From the NCBI GenBank assembly GCA_015501585.1, contig JADNRY010000012.1, positions 558,001-622,000 of the forward strand: a DNA stretch of 64,000 bases. The letters are read 5' to 3'. The notes under the pieces were generated by a model that worked only from the letters and a program-made list of their open reading frames with translations, had not been told where the DNA came from and ran no database searches. This document shows positions 21,383-34,257 of this stretch, piece after piece. Every line of letters starts with the position of its first letter. The stretch's first letter is position 1. The stretch comes from Rhodocollybia butyracea. Its lineage: Eukaryota > Basidiomycota > Agaricomycetes > Agaricales > Omphalotaceae. The translations under genes were made by a program, and so were the position numbers.

Positions 21383-24300
21383 CTACAAAAACCCACTCTC
21401 CTGTAATAACCTCGCCATCTTTTCATCTTCCCTCTCCCTCGGCTCCCTCTCTAAACTCATCTGCCAGAACCTATCTCTATCACTACTATCGTCAAACGCA
21501 CTCAGCGACTCCTCAATGTAATCTCTTATAGCTGGCACGACTTGGAAATTATACGTGTGTGCTTGCCATCGTTTGATATCCGAGATGACTTCAGATGCCA
21601 TTTGTCGTTTTTTGAAGTTGACCATGCCATCTGCGAGGAGGTCTTTGTTACCATCTTGGATGAACTGGAGGGTAGAGAGAAAAACGCCTAAAATAACAGT
21701 CAAGTACCTCTATCCCTTAAGATGTAGACAACTCACCGATAAACGGTACACAAGGCGGTACCACATTTGCAAGCATACTTCGATACTTATTGAAATTCCT
21801 ATTACTATCTAAGGTCACCTCACACGCCCCAAATTGCGCCATATGCCGCTGGGATACTTGCTCCCAAGTACGTTTGAGACGACGGATGGGAGGCGTGTTC
21901 AGGCCAGAGACGATAGCAATCATGGTAGAAAAGTTGTTGAGTGCTCGACAACGCTGTTGGTCCATTAGCAGATGAGTAATCGAAGTTATATATACTCACG
22001 TCAGCAACCAAAATCAGATGCTTGACAGTCGCCGCCCTCTTCCTCGAGTCCTCCTTGCTCAACACGCTCTCTGCCACCCAATCCGCAATCCTATTGCTCG
22101 TCTGAATCACAAACGCAATATTATCCATCCCCGAGTCTTTATCATCTCCTCCCTCTCCCCCACCCTTGTTTCCTCCTTTAGGATTACCTCCCTCCCTCGC
22201 TCTCTGCAAACATTCCATTGGGCGAATTTTTTGATACAGTGCACTCTCAAACAAGGTGAGTTGTCGTGCAAGTTCCAGCGTATCAATATCAGTCAGCTTT
22301 AGCTTTTTGGAGCCAAGACCCATTGAGGATGAAAGATTGGATGTCAAGGATATTCCTTTGGGAACGATGGGTGCTGGGGCTGTTTGTGCGGCTTTGACAA
22401 CAATGCGTTTGGTTTCACCAGATTTTTGCTGGTAAGATAGGTGAAATTAGGAACGGAATAACGTAAAAGGGTGCTCACCACTCTTTCAACCAACGCTAGT
22501 AACGGTCGAGTCGCGCTTACCTGCGCCACATCCTCACTCAACACAAAGTCTTTCATTCTATCAAGGATATATAGATCGTCCTTTTCGAGAATGTCTTCAT
22601 CGGTGAGCATGGATTTAAATGTGTTGATAACACTGAATAGTATCGATTAGCTCGGTTGAACAACAGTTACAGAACACTCACCGGAATTGAACAAGATTCC
22701 TCTTCTTGCTCATCCACTGTTTCAACTCCAACCCCGATAGCCCCTGTGGAGGCTGAATCCTGAAGCGTTCAACGAGGAGGTCAAAGAGATCGTCAAGAGT
22801 GGTGAAAGATTTGAAGGTCATAAGGAAGGCTTTGGAGTAATTTTGATCTATAGGAACATTGAAACTATTGTCGGAAAAAGTTCCATTCCACTTACCAGTC
22901 GTATCATGCGCCGTCAGTCTCTCCACAAGCGCAGCGACCGTTCCTCCTTTGACACTCTTATCCGTGTCAATGAGAATGTCTTTTTCTGGTCCACCTTCAC
23001 CTGCAACAAAGTATTAGACTCAAAAGGCATAAAGTATCATATCTGCTCACCTGGCAACAAAAACCAGGGAGGCGCCTCCTCTCCCAGGATCTTATTGATC
23101 TTGCTTATCTTTCCAGACCCACCAGCTGGACCAAAACCGAGTTTACCAGGTTTCGAGAGAGGTCTGGGTGTTATCGCTATACGGGAAAGTAGGTAAAAAA
23201 GCAACTAAGCCATTGAAACAACTCACGATCATCCACTTCCCCTTCCAGTCCAATAAATTCATCTCCGTCGAAATCATCCCCATCCAAATCATCATCACCG
23301 AGTTCGCCCTCACTCGCACTCGCACTACTACTATTGAACATGGCGTCTCGGTCGCTTTCGCTGCTGTACCCAGCTCCAGTGCTGGATCCAACATGTCCAC
23401 CTTGAACACCATAGTTCCCGGGTTCGCGATATGCCCCAGGAGCACCCAAACCACCTTGATTCGCTGTAAATCCAAGTTCTACGGGGGCATTCGCAGCCAC
23501 TCGCTGACCAGTAGGCGGGAGTGGTTTAACTGCACCGATACGATTCTGAGGCTGACTGGGATATGAACTTATCGTCGTACCCAATGAACCAATCTGTTGC
23601 ATCTGCTCTATCGAAGGCATTGCTCCCTTAATGGTTGATGTTATTGGCTGAATCTGAAGCTAAGTTAGCGACGTTGCGAAGGAGTCGAGCAAGCATACCT
23701 TGCTAGCAGGCACACCATATGAGTCCGGACTCTGTGGACCATGATACCGATTTGGCTCAATCCGGATAGGTCGCTGTGGGCGGGAAAAGGCATCTTCGAG
23801 GCCGAGTTCGTCGTCATCGTTTCCGGGACCCGACGGACCCAAGGAACCTAAGGAACCTAACCAAATCAGTATAAGCGAACACAAGGTAAATAAACCCAAC
23901 GTACCATACCCAGGCTGCAACGCCGACGGAACGCCTGGAGCACGCAAAATCGACGAGGGTCTCTGAGCCTGACTCTGCGGTTGGAAGGCCGTTCCAGCAG
24001 GAACCAAACCCATACTGATCCTCCTACTCCACCGGACACTCTTCTCCCACTGACTTTGACTCTCCTCACTCTCCTCATCAACAACCTTCCGCTGTTCAAC
24101 GCCCAACTTCTCCAGGGCCTCAAGGGTTTGCAATACGAGGTCCGAGTTTAATTTTAGCGAAGTGATTTGGTACTGCAAATCCACTCCTCCTCTTCGGTCA
24201 TCATATTCTTCGCCCTCAACCTTTAGCCCCTGCACCCTCCCAAACAGAGCTGCACCATCATCAAACAGGGCCTGTGTGGCGTGTTCAAGTGTGCGTAAGA

Positions 24301-27300
24301 GAGTGCGTGCAGTTCGGAGGGAAGCGTATAGTAGTGGGGATTGCAATTGTGATTGATAGGAAGACGGTTGTTGTGTAGAGGAATTTTGTAACGACGAAGA
24401 TGAAGCAGCAGTGCTGTACACTGGGAGAGGTTTAATAGATTTCTGAGCCTGATAGCCATTCAGTGTGTTTGACGACGCGGAAAGGGATAAGGAAGAAGCG
24501 AATGAAGAAGTGGATCGGGATAATGGGGAAACGGCGTCCTCGCTTTTTAGCCTAGGTTCGACATCAACAATCACACTCCCAGCAATATCAACGTCACCCA
24601 GTATTCCGAGGAGGAGGTGCAGCTGCGAGAGGACGTCATGTGCAAAGGTTTGAAGTTTTTGGATTTTTATTGTCTTGTCGTCCGAGGAGTATGATTGGGG
24701 TGACACGTCGGATGTTATTGCACCCAGAACCAGCCGTCCTAACGCCAACAACGCATCCAAACGCTCAACAGAAGACGATACATCCGCTATCGTTTCCTTT
24801 GAAAGAGGCTTTAGCTTTACTGTGACATCCGCTCTCGCAGTCAGCGCATCCTCATCCTCCTCCTCGCTCGCATCACCCTTGTCCAACGATTCACCCGAGC
24901 GCTCGGCTGAACCATTAAAAAACCCAAACCCACTCCACCCTGCCGCCTTCCCCGCTCCCGGAACGCCAAGTCCTAGATGTGTGGTTTCGAATACCCCGCA
25001 GAGACGTTTCGGAGGAAGGATGTGTGGGTCCATATTCCTCGTCCCTGCGGCATCTCTTGCCCTTTCCCTGAACACGTCCTCAACAACAGCCCCAAACGCA
25101 GCCAACGCGCGCGCGAGCTCTTCAGCGTCTGCTTGAATCCGTTCGGCTATTCCTGTAACGATAACGAATGTAAGCGAAGCAAGTGACAATATAGGAAGCA
25201 ACTCACCATTCAAACTCCTACTCCCAGAATCATACACGATCGCACGCGCAGAGAGCACCAGTCTCGATAGTGTCGCCGTTACTTTCCGTTGGGGTGGTTT
25301 AAGGGACTCGAGTGATGTCCGCTTCCACTCCTGCCATGCGAGCGATGTCCATTCGATGGATTACTTTCCGACCTATCCCTCCCATTCGAATATGCAGGTG
25401 GCAAAACATACGTCTCTCCAGGGTTGATACTCGGAACCCGTGGTATAACGCCTGAAGGGATAGTGCCCATTGGTACACCAGCGACGTAGAGGAGGTTACG
25501 GACGGCGAGAACGACGAGATGGATAAGGGAGGGGGTGGGATTCTCTCGCGGGAAAGGTTCAACGATTGCATGAGATATTTCAGGCTCATCCAGCCCCGCC
25601 ATAACTACCAATGCGCGTTTATCAATGTTTGAGAGGGTGTGGATGGTATCGAGGGAGAGGTCAGCGGAGAGAGCACGGCGGATGTTCAACTCGTTCGACA
25701 GTTTGCTAGAATAGTTAAATCCATTCAACTCTGCCAAAGCTCTAATCATTCCTTCATCTCCTTCCAGACTGAGAAAACTGACTCTGTCGACAACTTTCCG
25801 GACCGCAGCGTGTGCTTCGTCGACGAGGGTTAATGGGTTTGTGTAGAATAAAATGTCCGTGTCTGTAGAATCTGTAGGGAGGGGTAAGCATTGGAGAACA
25901 CACGGATCAGAGGATGGAACCCACCAGCACCAGCCGCAAACGAAATACTCGGATACATAGCCCTCAACTTCTTTTGTAACGTAACTGCTTCTTTCAGTGC
26001 GAGCTGATATTCTGAATCTGGACCCTTTGTACCTCCCTTGGAAGTCAAAGTGCCGCCGGAGCCAGTTGATACCGTGGTAGTATTGGAGGTGGTCGTAGCA
26101 CTTGTAGCAGTAGCAGTATCGGCTGTCCCCATCGTATTGACACTTGCTGTTTTCGTGTGGTTTTTTCTGGAATTGCCAGGATTGATACTGGAATCGACGT
26201 CTGAAGTGTCTGAGTAAACGCTTTCCCTTCGTGTGTCTCGTGTATCTCCTGTGTATGTAGGTACCGGAACTGTGGTATTCGGCGTCGCTGGTCCATCCGG
26301 TCGAGTCCATTGGACTCTCCCATCCAGCGTGTTCAGATAATAGTAACTAAGGCCATCGTCTGCGAGTTTGCGGGTCCATGGCTCGGGTGTATGTGTACGG
26401 CGTGGGATACCAAAGCCTGGGGTTGCAGTAGCTGGGACAGAGAAGGAGGTGGAAGAGACACCCGGAGTAAGAACAGCAGGTATTGGTGGTTCTGTGTATC
26501 CAGCATCTTCACTAGCGATTGCATTGATTCCAATTCCCCCAGCAATTCCACCAGTAATGCCAATACCATATTCGTCATCGATTTCAGCCTCCTGTGGTAG
26601 ATCGCGGGATTGTTGGCCTGTTTTAGTATTGATGTAGAATATCTGACCGTTACTAGCGACTTGCGGCATCCAAAAATCACTCGCGCTTCCGCTGCCACCG
26701 GATCCCCTGGTCACTGTTTCTCCTTCCTCCATCGGGACTCCTGTATCTACAACTGACACAACTGATTTCACGGAATGCACAGACTGTCTCCTACTCCCTC
26801 CATATCTTTCCTCCCATCCCCTCTCTGCTTCTTCTTCACTAATAACCACAACATAGTTGGACGGAAACCAGCCTCGTTCGTCCCCTGTAGCCCCATTAAA
26901 ATTGAAATCTACAATCAAACAAAATACTCACCCAGCAATCCATCCCACCATCCACTCGGTTGCTGGGTCAGCACTTCAATGATATCTCCCGTTGAAAAAC
27001 TGAGCGCAGATGCATCTTGAGCTGTGTAGTCGTATTTCGCGCGGCAGAAGAGCGCCGGATAGAGCGAAACGTTGTCGGCCTCCGTTTCAGAGTAGTTTTC
27101 AGTATCTGGATCAGATTCGGAAGCATTGTAGTTTGGTTCAGAAGCATAAGATGCAGAACGAGACCGTGAAGAAGAAGCTGTGTCCGAGGGGTCGGGGTCG
27201 GTGTCGGAGGCAGAATTGTACGGCGAGTAGCCAACAGAATGTGCGAGTACGTCGTTTGTGTGATACATGGACGATAGAGAACTCGACGATGAAGAATATC

Positions 27301-27358
27301 CGTTGCTTACGCTACGGTTATTCATCGTGTTGTACCCCGTTGGTCCTAGAGTAACCAT
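21383..27358 (-). CDS. Cdc25-type Ras guanine nucleotide exchange factor with SH3 and WW domains
   Basis: A protein of more than 1,600 residues in many exons; it loads GTP on Ras in cAMP/MAPK signalling at the membrane. In order: a Ser-rich N-terminus; an SH3 domain (ALFCRAKYDYTAQDASALSF, then GWW, with GWFPSNYV after the intron at about 26928-26882); a degenerate WW-like segment (FWMPQVASNGQIFYINTKTG) and a good WW domain (PWTRKLADDGLSYYYLNTLD with VQWTRP); a long middle part; the RasGEF N domain (KAFLMTFKSFTTLDDLFDLL) after 23100; and the catalytic domain (LTLFESALYQKIRPMECL, VIQTSNRIADWVAESVL, FNNFSTMIAIVSGLNTPPIR-type ALNNFSTMIAIVSGL, LANVVPPCVPFIGVFL). It ends LQESGFL. Near 25350-25385 the frame changes from SNGRDRSESNPSN to SIEWTSLAWQEWKR with no fitting intron, so a base error is likely. 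Confidence 0.9.
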
Positions 27359-28744
27359 GCACTCTACCCTATCTCTTTACAACTTTTGTCAACCGCTCGA
27401 CAACTAAATTCTATCCAAAGGCGATACCTGTCGCTTCGCTACAATTCTGTCCTTCCGTCCGTTCCAAGTGGGCGATAATCAGGGTCCCCGAATACCTAAT
27501 TGCAGCCGAATCCGACTGTCCAAGATAAGCCAGCGCAAGCTGAGTTGTAAGAAAAGGCGAGATACCGGCACCGCAAAGAGTAAAAGCAAGAGCAACAGTA
27601 ACGCTGAGAAATATCACAATGAATCCGAAATCAAAGATGGACGGATGCGTGCATGTCTCGGGTTACCCTATTCTTGATTCGGGGGCATGTGACAAGTAGG
27701 ATGATTATGTAGCTAGGTCTCACGCATGTCTCCGTAGTACTAGTAGGACCCTGATCCAAGGAACCACTAGGTTATTAAGTATGGGGTGAACCAAAACCGC
27801 CAACTCTTTTAGATGGGTGTGCAAATCGTAAGTACGAAGGTTTGAAAGTGGCTAAAAAGTGCAAACGTGCAAATTTCGCGTTTTTGGGGAAATTCTGGGT
27901 GTTTGTGGGCACTGAAAGAAGCCCATAATCTTATGTATCTACATACTTCAATGCATCTCTCATTAACTGGTAACACCTCCGAAGATAGCTAGCTGGGATG
28001 TTTGAAGCCCTTTCTGCATGTTGAGCGCTTTGAAAATCTCAAAAGCAGCAGACTTCAGGATGTATCATTCCAAGCATCCCCGGCCCAGCTAATGCTGGAC
28101 TTGACAAGACAGTAGAGCAAAATTGACCAAAGTACCAGCGCTGTATCACGATCTACAAAAATGCCGAAATAATGATAGCAACGTGTTTTCTATGCTTTCT
28201 TCCTCCTCGCAAGTACATAGTAGTTACAACAAAATGCCCGTCAGTAAACGATCCTGTACAGAGAGATTTGCACTGACCTTGGTATTCCAGCGTCAGTAGG
28301 CGAGGTCGCCGACTTTGATTGGCCGTATCTCAGAAACTCACGTAGCCCTCAACGTAAGGAACAGCATACTTGAAAAGTATTTGATGCCTTCCTCTCGAAG
28401 ATATGAGCCGGAAGGGATAGAGTGCCTTTCGCCTAGCAACGTCTAAAAACTACTCACCTAGCAGCAGAGACGACTTCAGTCATATATCAGAACGTCTTTT
28501 GCATAACAGCTAAAAACCTAGAGTCTGCACGTATGACGCTTAGCTCAAGGTTCTTTCGGAAACGCTCTCCGCTAACTCAATTCAGCGTTAATCAAAGTCC
28601 AGACAAATTGGAAAACGCGATGTAACTGAAATACATTCGTGCCAACATCTAGCTAGTTTTAAAGAATTAGGTTCCAGTATCTGCAATATAGATTAATACG
28701 AAATCTAGATGAAGAAAATTACGCACATTGGTGACAAAGACATT
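27359..28744. other. 1.4 kb intergenic region between RasGEF and COX6
   Basis: It serves as the RasGEF promoter and lies beyond the COX6 3' end. No known gene was recognised. Around 28250-28560 the minus strand has several donor-like GTGAGT sites, and an open piece reading YAVPYVEGY (near 28350-28376) follows an acceptor-like ttttcaag. The pieces did not join in one frame, so a small spliced gene or non-coding RNA remains possible but unproven. Confidence 0.35.
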
Positions 28745-29209
28745 CTACGCAGTCTCCGGGTACAGTTCTTCTTTAAGCACAATTCCTGGATGGAACGGTC
28801 AAGACGTATCTACGAAAGACTATTCAAAACAAAAACCTAATTCCTCTCGGAGACCCTTTAGTTCCAACAAATAATCCTGATACTGCGATTTCTTCTCTAC
28901 TTTCTCCTTGATACCCTCGAAAATTCGGACAGCAGTTGAATAGTCGTTGACTCTCCTCGCAGCCTTTACAGCAGCCTCTATTACTTCTGGACTGGGAACA
29001 AGGTCGTGCGCGAAGCAGTTGTTAAGTCCACGCTGAACTTCAAAGAGGTCTTCAGCATTCTGGAAGAAGGAGACGTAGCGGGCGGAAAATTGCTCGAATG
29101 ATTCTTGGGCATGATCATGAGCAAAGCGAATGAGAGTAGGCGAGACGCGTGCCGCAAAAGAAGGGCGAGTGGCTGCTCGGAGAGCGGTGGTTAAAGCTGG
29201 GCGCATCAT
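28745..29209 (-). CDS. COX6: Cytochrome c oxidase subunit 6 (Va type)
   Basis: Two exons (29209-28837 and 28785-28745) encode 137 residues. This nuclear subunit of respiratory complex IV sits on the matrix side. The N-terminus MMRPALTTALRAATRPSFAA is a mitochondrial targeting sequence. The mature part FEQFSARYVSFFQNAEDLFE, GLNNCFAHDLVPSPEVIEAA and RVNDYSTAVRIFEGIKEKVE is the COX5A fold. The second exon supplies the conserved end IVLKEELYPETA; without the intron the frame would stop early. The start is 111 bp from the V-ATPase subunit E gene, transcribed the other way. Confidence 0.95.
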
Positions 29210-29320
29210 GGTAGTTGAAAAAATAAACGGGAGAAGCCGGACGGCTACCTAAATCGGACTTCCGGGCCGGAGATACTAAGTACCTTTCATTTCAACGTCG
29301 TCAGCTACTAGTACTGCAAT

Positions 29321-30254
29321 ATGTCCCGCCCAATGAACGACGATGAAGTGCTTAATGAGCTCAACAAGATGGTTAGTATAATCTAAAATACTCTCTTTCA
29401 TTTACTTTACTTTGTCCCTCCAGGTCGCTTTCATCAAACAGGAAGCACTCGAGAAGGCCGAGAAATCAAGGTCAAAGCAGATGAAGAGTTTGCCATTGAG
29501 AAAGCCAAGTTGGTCAAGCAAGAGCAGCTTGCCATCGACTCCCAGTATGAAAAGAAGCTCAAAGGTGCTCAAGTATCTCAGAAAATGTATGTCTGTTTGT
29601 CCTCTCTCTTCGCTTGGCTGACTTGAGGTTCCAGTGCCCAATCAACTCTAACCAATAAATCTCGACTTCGCCTACTGCATCGTCGGGAGGAGCATCTGCA
29701 AGATCTCTTTTCATCTTGCCGCGAACAAGTTGTTTCGTTATCCTCTTCAGACTCTGGTGCGCAGTACTCTTCTCCTACTTGCTCCCTGGCTGAATTCTTG
29801 CAGATACCTACGCTGAATTCCTTGCTGGTGTGTTGACACAAGGATATCTCTACCTAATGGAACAAAGTGTGGTTATACACTCGCGTAAATCAGATGTTTC
29901 TATTGTGGAGGAAGCTGCATCGAGTGCAGCTGAGAGGTACAAGGAGACTTCTGGACGAAGTATCAAATTCGATGTGAAAGGAACTTTGAGCGACGACATG
30001 TTAGTCGATGCACTCTTATGGTTGGACCAGACTGATCATTCATTTTGCAGCGCTGGAGGCATCAAGCTAGTCTCAGGCTCGGGCAGAATCACTCTCGATA
30101 ATACATTGGATGAGAGATTGCGTTTGTTGGAAGATCGGGTGCGCTCATCCATGTTCCTTACACTTGTTATTTTCACTGACCTCATTGTCAGATGCTCCCC
30201 GAAATCCGCAAAGATCTGTTTGGCCCCAACGAAAACCGCAAATTCTACACATAA
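29321..30254 (+). CDS. VMA4: V-type proton ATPase subunit E
   Basis: Peripheral stalk subunit of the V-ATPase, which acidifies vacuoles. Starts MSRPMNDDEVLNELNKM; after an intron (29372-29423) VAFIKQEALEKA, then REIKVKADEEFAIEKAKLVK. Later exons give YAEFLAGVLTQGYLYLMEQS, AGGIKLVSGSGRITLDNTLD and the C-terminal MLPEIRKDLFGPNENRKFYT. Conserved EKAREIKVKADEEF needs one extra base at about 29459-29462: the sequence has GAGAAGGCCGAGAAATC, which breaks the frame. The gene is essential for V-ATPase function and otherwise intact, so a sequence error is more likely than a pseudogene. Confidence 0.9.
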
Positions 30255-30396
30255 TTTTTCTAGTTTACATACAACTTAGCGCTAATAATACGAACTGTGA
30301 AATATCATATACAAGTAAAATAACATGAAAGCTCTTGTGGAAGCTTTCTTTTTGCCATGTGAGCGCCCGTCAAGCCTCGGCGCCAATATCTCATCC

Positions 30397-33300
30397 ATGG
30401 ACTCTAACGATCTTTTCTCTTTTCTCAATGGCGTCCCGGAAGATGAAGAAAACGGTATCGATGAAGAAATAGAATCACCACTAGATTCTACATCAGTTCC
30501 TCTGAAAAGAAAGGCAGAAGACTCTTCCAGCCAGGCTCCTCCAGAATCCTCAAAAAAAGCGAAAACAGAACTTGATGCCGAATCTGCTCCGAATCCGGTT
30601 ATTCTCGATGACTTTGAGACAGAGGCTAAGCGAGAGGTTGCAGCCAGTGCTGGCTTGACAGGAGGCGTCGAAGCTGGTTCTCGACTGGAACTAAGGCATC
30701 AAGTACGTGTTTTTTTTTTGTGGCAAAAGTGAATTCTTCCTCAACTCTTGTTGGGAAAGGTCAGACATCAAGTCGCAGTGCCACCAGGATACAACTATAT
30801 TCCTATTTCTCAACACGTTCCTCCTGCAAAACCTGACCGCGAGTACAAATTCGAACTCGATCCTTTCCAAAAGGTTTCCATCTATGCTATTCAACGGAAT
30901 GAAAGTGTACTTGTTTCTGCGCATACCAGTGCTGGAAAGACTGTCGTCGCAGAGTACGCCATTGCTCAGTCTCTCGCACGGAAGCAGCGTGTAATATATA
31001 CGAGTCCTATCAAGGCAAGTCTCAACCTCATATATCAACACTCGCCTCTTATCACTGTCTTTAGGCTCTAAGTAACCAAAAGTATCGCGAAATGCTAGCA
31101 GAATTTGGTGATGTTGGTCTTATGACGGGAGATGTTACAATCAACCCCACTGCCACCTGCCTCGTTATGACCACAGAGGTAAATCATTCCATTATTGTCC
31201 ATAGTCCAGCACTGAAAAAATCAGATCTTGCGCTCGATGCTGTACCGCGGTTCCGAAATTATGCGTGAAGTCGCTTGGGTCATTTTCGATGAAGTACATT
31301 ACATGCGTGATCGTGAGCGTGGTGTAGTCTGGGAGGAGACTATCATTCTCCTACCTCACACTGTCCACTATGTCTTTCTCTCTGCCACCATCCCAAATGC
31401 TATGCAGTTCGCCGAATGGATTTGCAAATCTCACGAACAACCTTGCCATGTCGTGTATACCGACTTTCGACCAACACCATTACAACACTATCTCTTCCCG
31501 AAAGGCGGTGAAGGCATTTACCTTGTCGTGAACGAAAAGGGTGAATTCCGAGAAGACAACTTTAGCAAAGCGATGGGTGAAATTCAGGATCGTGCTGGCG
31601 AGGACCCTGCTGACCCTCGTAGCGGGAGAGGGAAAAAAGGGAAGTCAAAAAAAGGCGGAGAGAAGAAAGGTGAGCGTTCCGTCCTGCTATCCCGGCTTCT
31701 TCTCAATGTTTCTTTCAGCCATATCCGACATTTCACGGATCATAAAAATGATCATGGTCAAAAACTACAACCCAGTCATCGTCTTTTCATTCAGCAAGCG
31801 TGAATGCGAAGCTAACGCGCTTTTGATGTCGAAATTTGAATTCAATTCAACTGAAGAGCAGGATCTCGTTGCAAGTATATTTACTAACGCCATTGAAAAT
31901 CTTGCCCCCGACGACCGAAACCTGCCTCAGATAGCTCAACTTCTTCCTCTCCTAAAACGTGGAATCGGCGTCCATCACAGTGGTCTCCTTCCCATCCTGA
32001 AGGAAGTCATCGAAATCTTGTTCCAAGAAGGATTAATCAAAGTTCTCTTTGCTACAGAGACATTCTCGATTGGATTGAACATGCCTGCTAAAACTGTAGT
32101 TTTCACTGACACACGCAAGTTTGATGGGCGCGAGCAGAGAAACTTATCATCTGGGGAATACATTCAGATGTCGGGACGTGCAGGACGTCGTGGACTAGAC
32201 GATCGAGGAGTGGTGATTCTAATGTGCGACGAAAAGCTCGAGCCAACCGTCGCCAAAGAAATGATCAAAGGAGAGGCGGATCGTCTAGATTCCGCCTTTC
32301 ATCTTGGTTATAACATGATCATGAATCTCATGAAGGTGGAAGGTATTAGCCCAGAGTTCATGTTAGAGCGTTGCTTCCACCAGTTTCAAAGCAGTGCCGG
32401 CATACCGAGACTTGAAGATGGTACCGTGTTTTCCACCTGACCGTATCCGCTTGGTAAATTCATGAATTTTTCTAGAACTGAAAGCTGAGGAGAAGAAACA
32501 AGCCGAAATGTCAATATCAGACGAGCCATTGGTAGCCGAATACTATGACCATCGTCAACAGATCGATTTAATGAAGGCCGATTTCCGCGAAGTCATAACT
32601 CACCCCACTTATTCGTTACCATGCCTTAAACCTGGTCGACTCGTAAAAGTTAAACATGAGGCTTTGAACTTTGGTTGGGGTGTTGTCATTAGCTACAACA
32701 AACGCTTACCGCCCAAGGTAAAACAAAATCGCTGATCTGAATGATTGGCTAAATCCTTTTGTTGCACCAGAATCAACCTATGCTCAAAGAAGATATACCA
32801 CCTCATGAACAATATATCGTCGACATTCTTCTAAACTGCGCCTCAGGCGGGACCGTTTCTACAAAAGAACGCAACAACGTGATAGCAACTGCTGGTGGGA
32901 TACAGCCCTGTCCACAGAATCAGAAAGGCGTCCCCCTCGTGGTACCTGTGACTCTTGCTACACTTGACGCCATAAGTCACTTGAGACTGTACCTCCCCAA
33001 GGATCTGCGACCGGAGCCAAACCGGGAGACTGTATGGAAGAGCGTTCTCGAAGTTCAGCGTCGATTTCCTGATGGTATCCCTCTTCTTGATCCTATCAAG
33101 GAGATGAAAATCAAGGATGATAAATTCAAGGCCCTTGTCCAGGTGCGCCGTAATCGCGCTCGTACTCAATACATTCTTGACGACTTTTGTTTTTAGAAAA
33201 TCGAAGCGATGGAAGAGAATATGCTCAAGAACCCACTAGTCAAAGACCCGCGACTTCTTGAACTATATTCTCTGTACAAGAAGAAAAAAGAATCACAAGA

Positions 33301-34055
33301 CACCATCCGTGCGCTCAAGAAACGTATACAATCAACTCATGACGTTCTCCAACTCGAAGAGCTTAAATGCAGAAAACGCGTATTGCGCCGGTTAGGTTTC
33401 ACTAGTTCGACTGATATTGTGGATACCAAAGGCAGAGTTGCTTGTGAGATCAGTACTGGGGATGAACTTTTGTTGACGGAGCTCATTTTCAACGGAGCTT
33501 TCAACACACTGGCCCCGGAACACTGTGCGGCTCTTCTCAGCTGTTTTGTCTTCGATGAAAAGGTTTTTGTGTTTTTGCTTCATTCTCTCCAACGTTCTGA
33601 ATTTTCATTTTCCAGAGCGAGAAACAAACAAAGCTCAATGAAGAACTCGCAGCCCCGTTACGAGTGATGCAAGAGCTAGCTAAACGTATCGCAAAGGTGT
33701 CCATAGAATCTAAGATGCCTATCGATGAGGAGAAGTACGTTGCCTCCTTCAAAGTAGAGCTGATGGATGCTGTAATGCAATGGTGTCGAGGGGCATCGTT
33801 CTCGGACATTTGCCAGGTAGGTTTTCCATATTTTCGATGCAAATTGCGCCCATTCTGATTGTATTTTATCAGCTCACAGATATATTTGAGGGTAGCGTCA
33901 TTCGAGTGTTCCGCCGCCTTGGTGAATTATTGCGTCAAATGGCGATGGGTGCAAAGGTCATTGGAAACACGGAACTTCAAGAGAAGTTTGAGAAAACTTC
34001 GGAAATGCTTGAACGTCCAAATTCTGTAATCTTTTGTGCTTCTTTATATCTTTGA
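30397..34055 (+). CDS. MTR4: MTR4-type exosome-associated RNA helicase
   Basis: A Ski2-like DExH helicase of about 1,070 residues that feeds nuclear RNAs to the exosome as part of TRAMP. An acidic N-terminus ([19 protein letters not shown]) is followed by the late-wing lead [20 protein letters not shown], the Walker [25 protein letters not shown] box ([16 protein letters not shown]), SAT motif ([16 protein letters not shown]), motif V ([19 protein letters not shown]) and motif VI ([14 protein letters not shown]). The arch domain and a coiled region ([20 protein letters not shown]) come next. It ends [17 protein letters not shown], the conserved DSHCT end. About ten short introns. The 3' flank repeats 17 bp of the end of the coding region (see findings). 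Confidence 0.95.
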
Positions 34056-34257
34056 TCCTGTAGAGCATATGATGTCATTATAGATCGAGAAATGCTTGAA
34101 CGTCCGATTTCATCCTGTTCTGTAGATATGCTGTCATACACATTCAAGTTCTCAACGAAGAACTGTTTGCTGTGTTACAAAAGGTCGTTAACACTTATTT
34201 TTTCCTTACTGAGAACCTTAAAAATTCGTGATATAAACGTACGTCTTTTCGTCTCGT

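Noticed and set aside
23168..25186. Several long plus-strand frames over the RasGEF gene
   Set aside because: They are shadows of the Ser-rich and acidic coding sequence on the minus strand.
27411..27617. 69-codon minus-strand frame with a hydrophobic start
   Set aside because: It sits in the RasGEF promoter, has no family match and no splice context.
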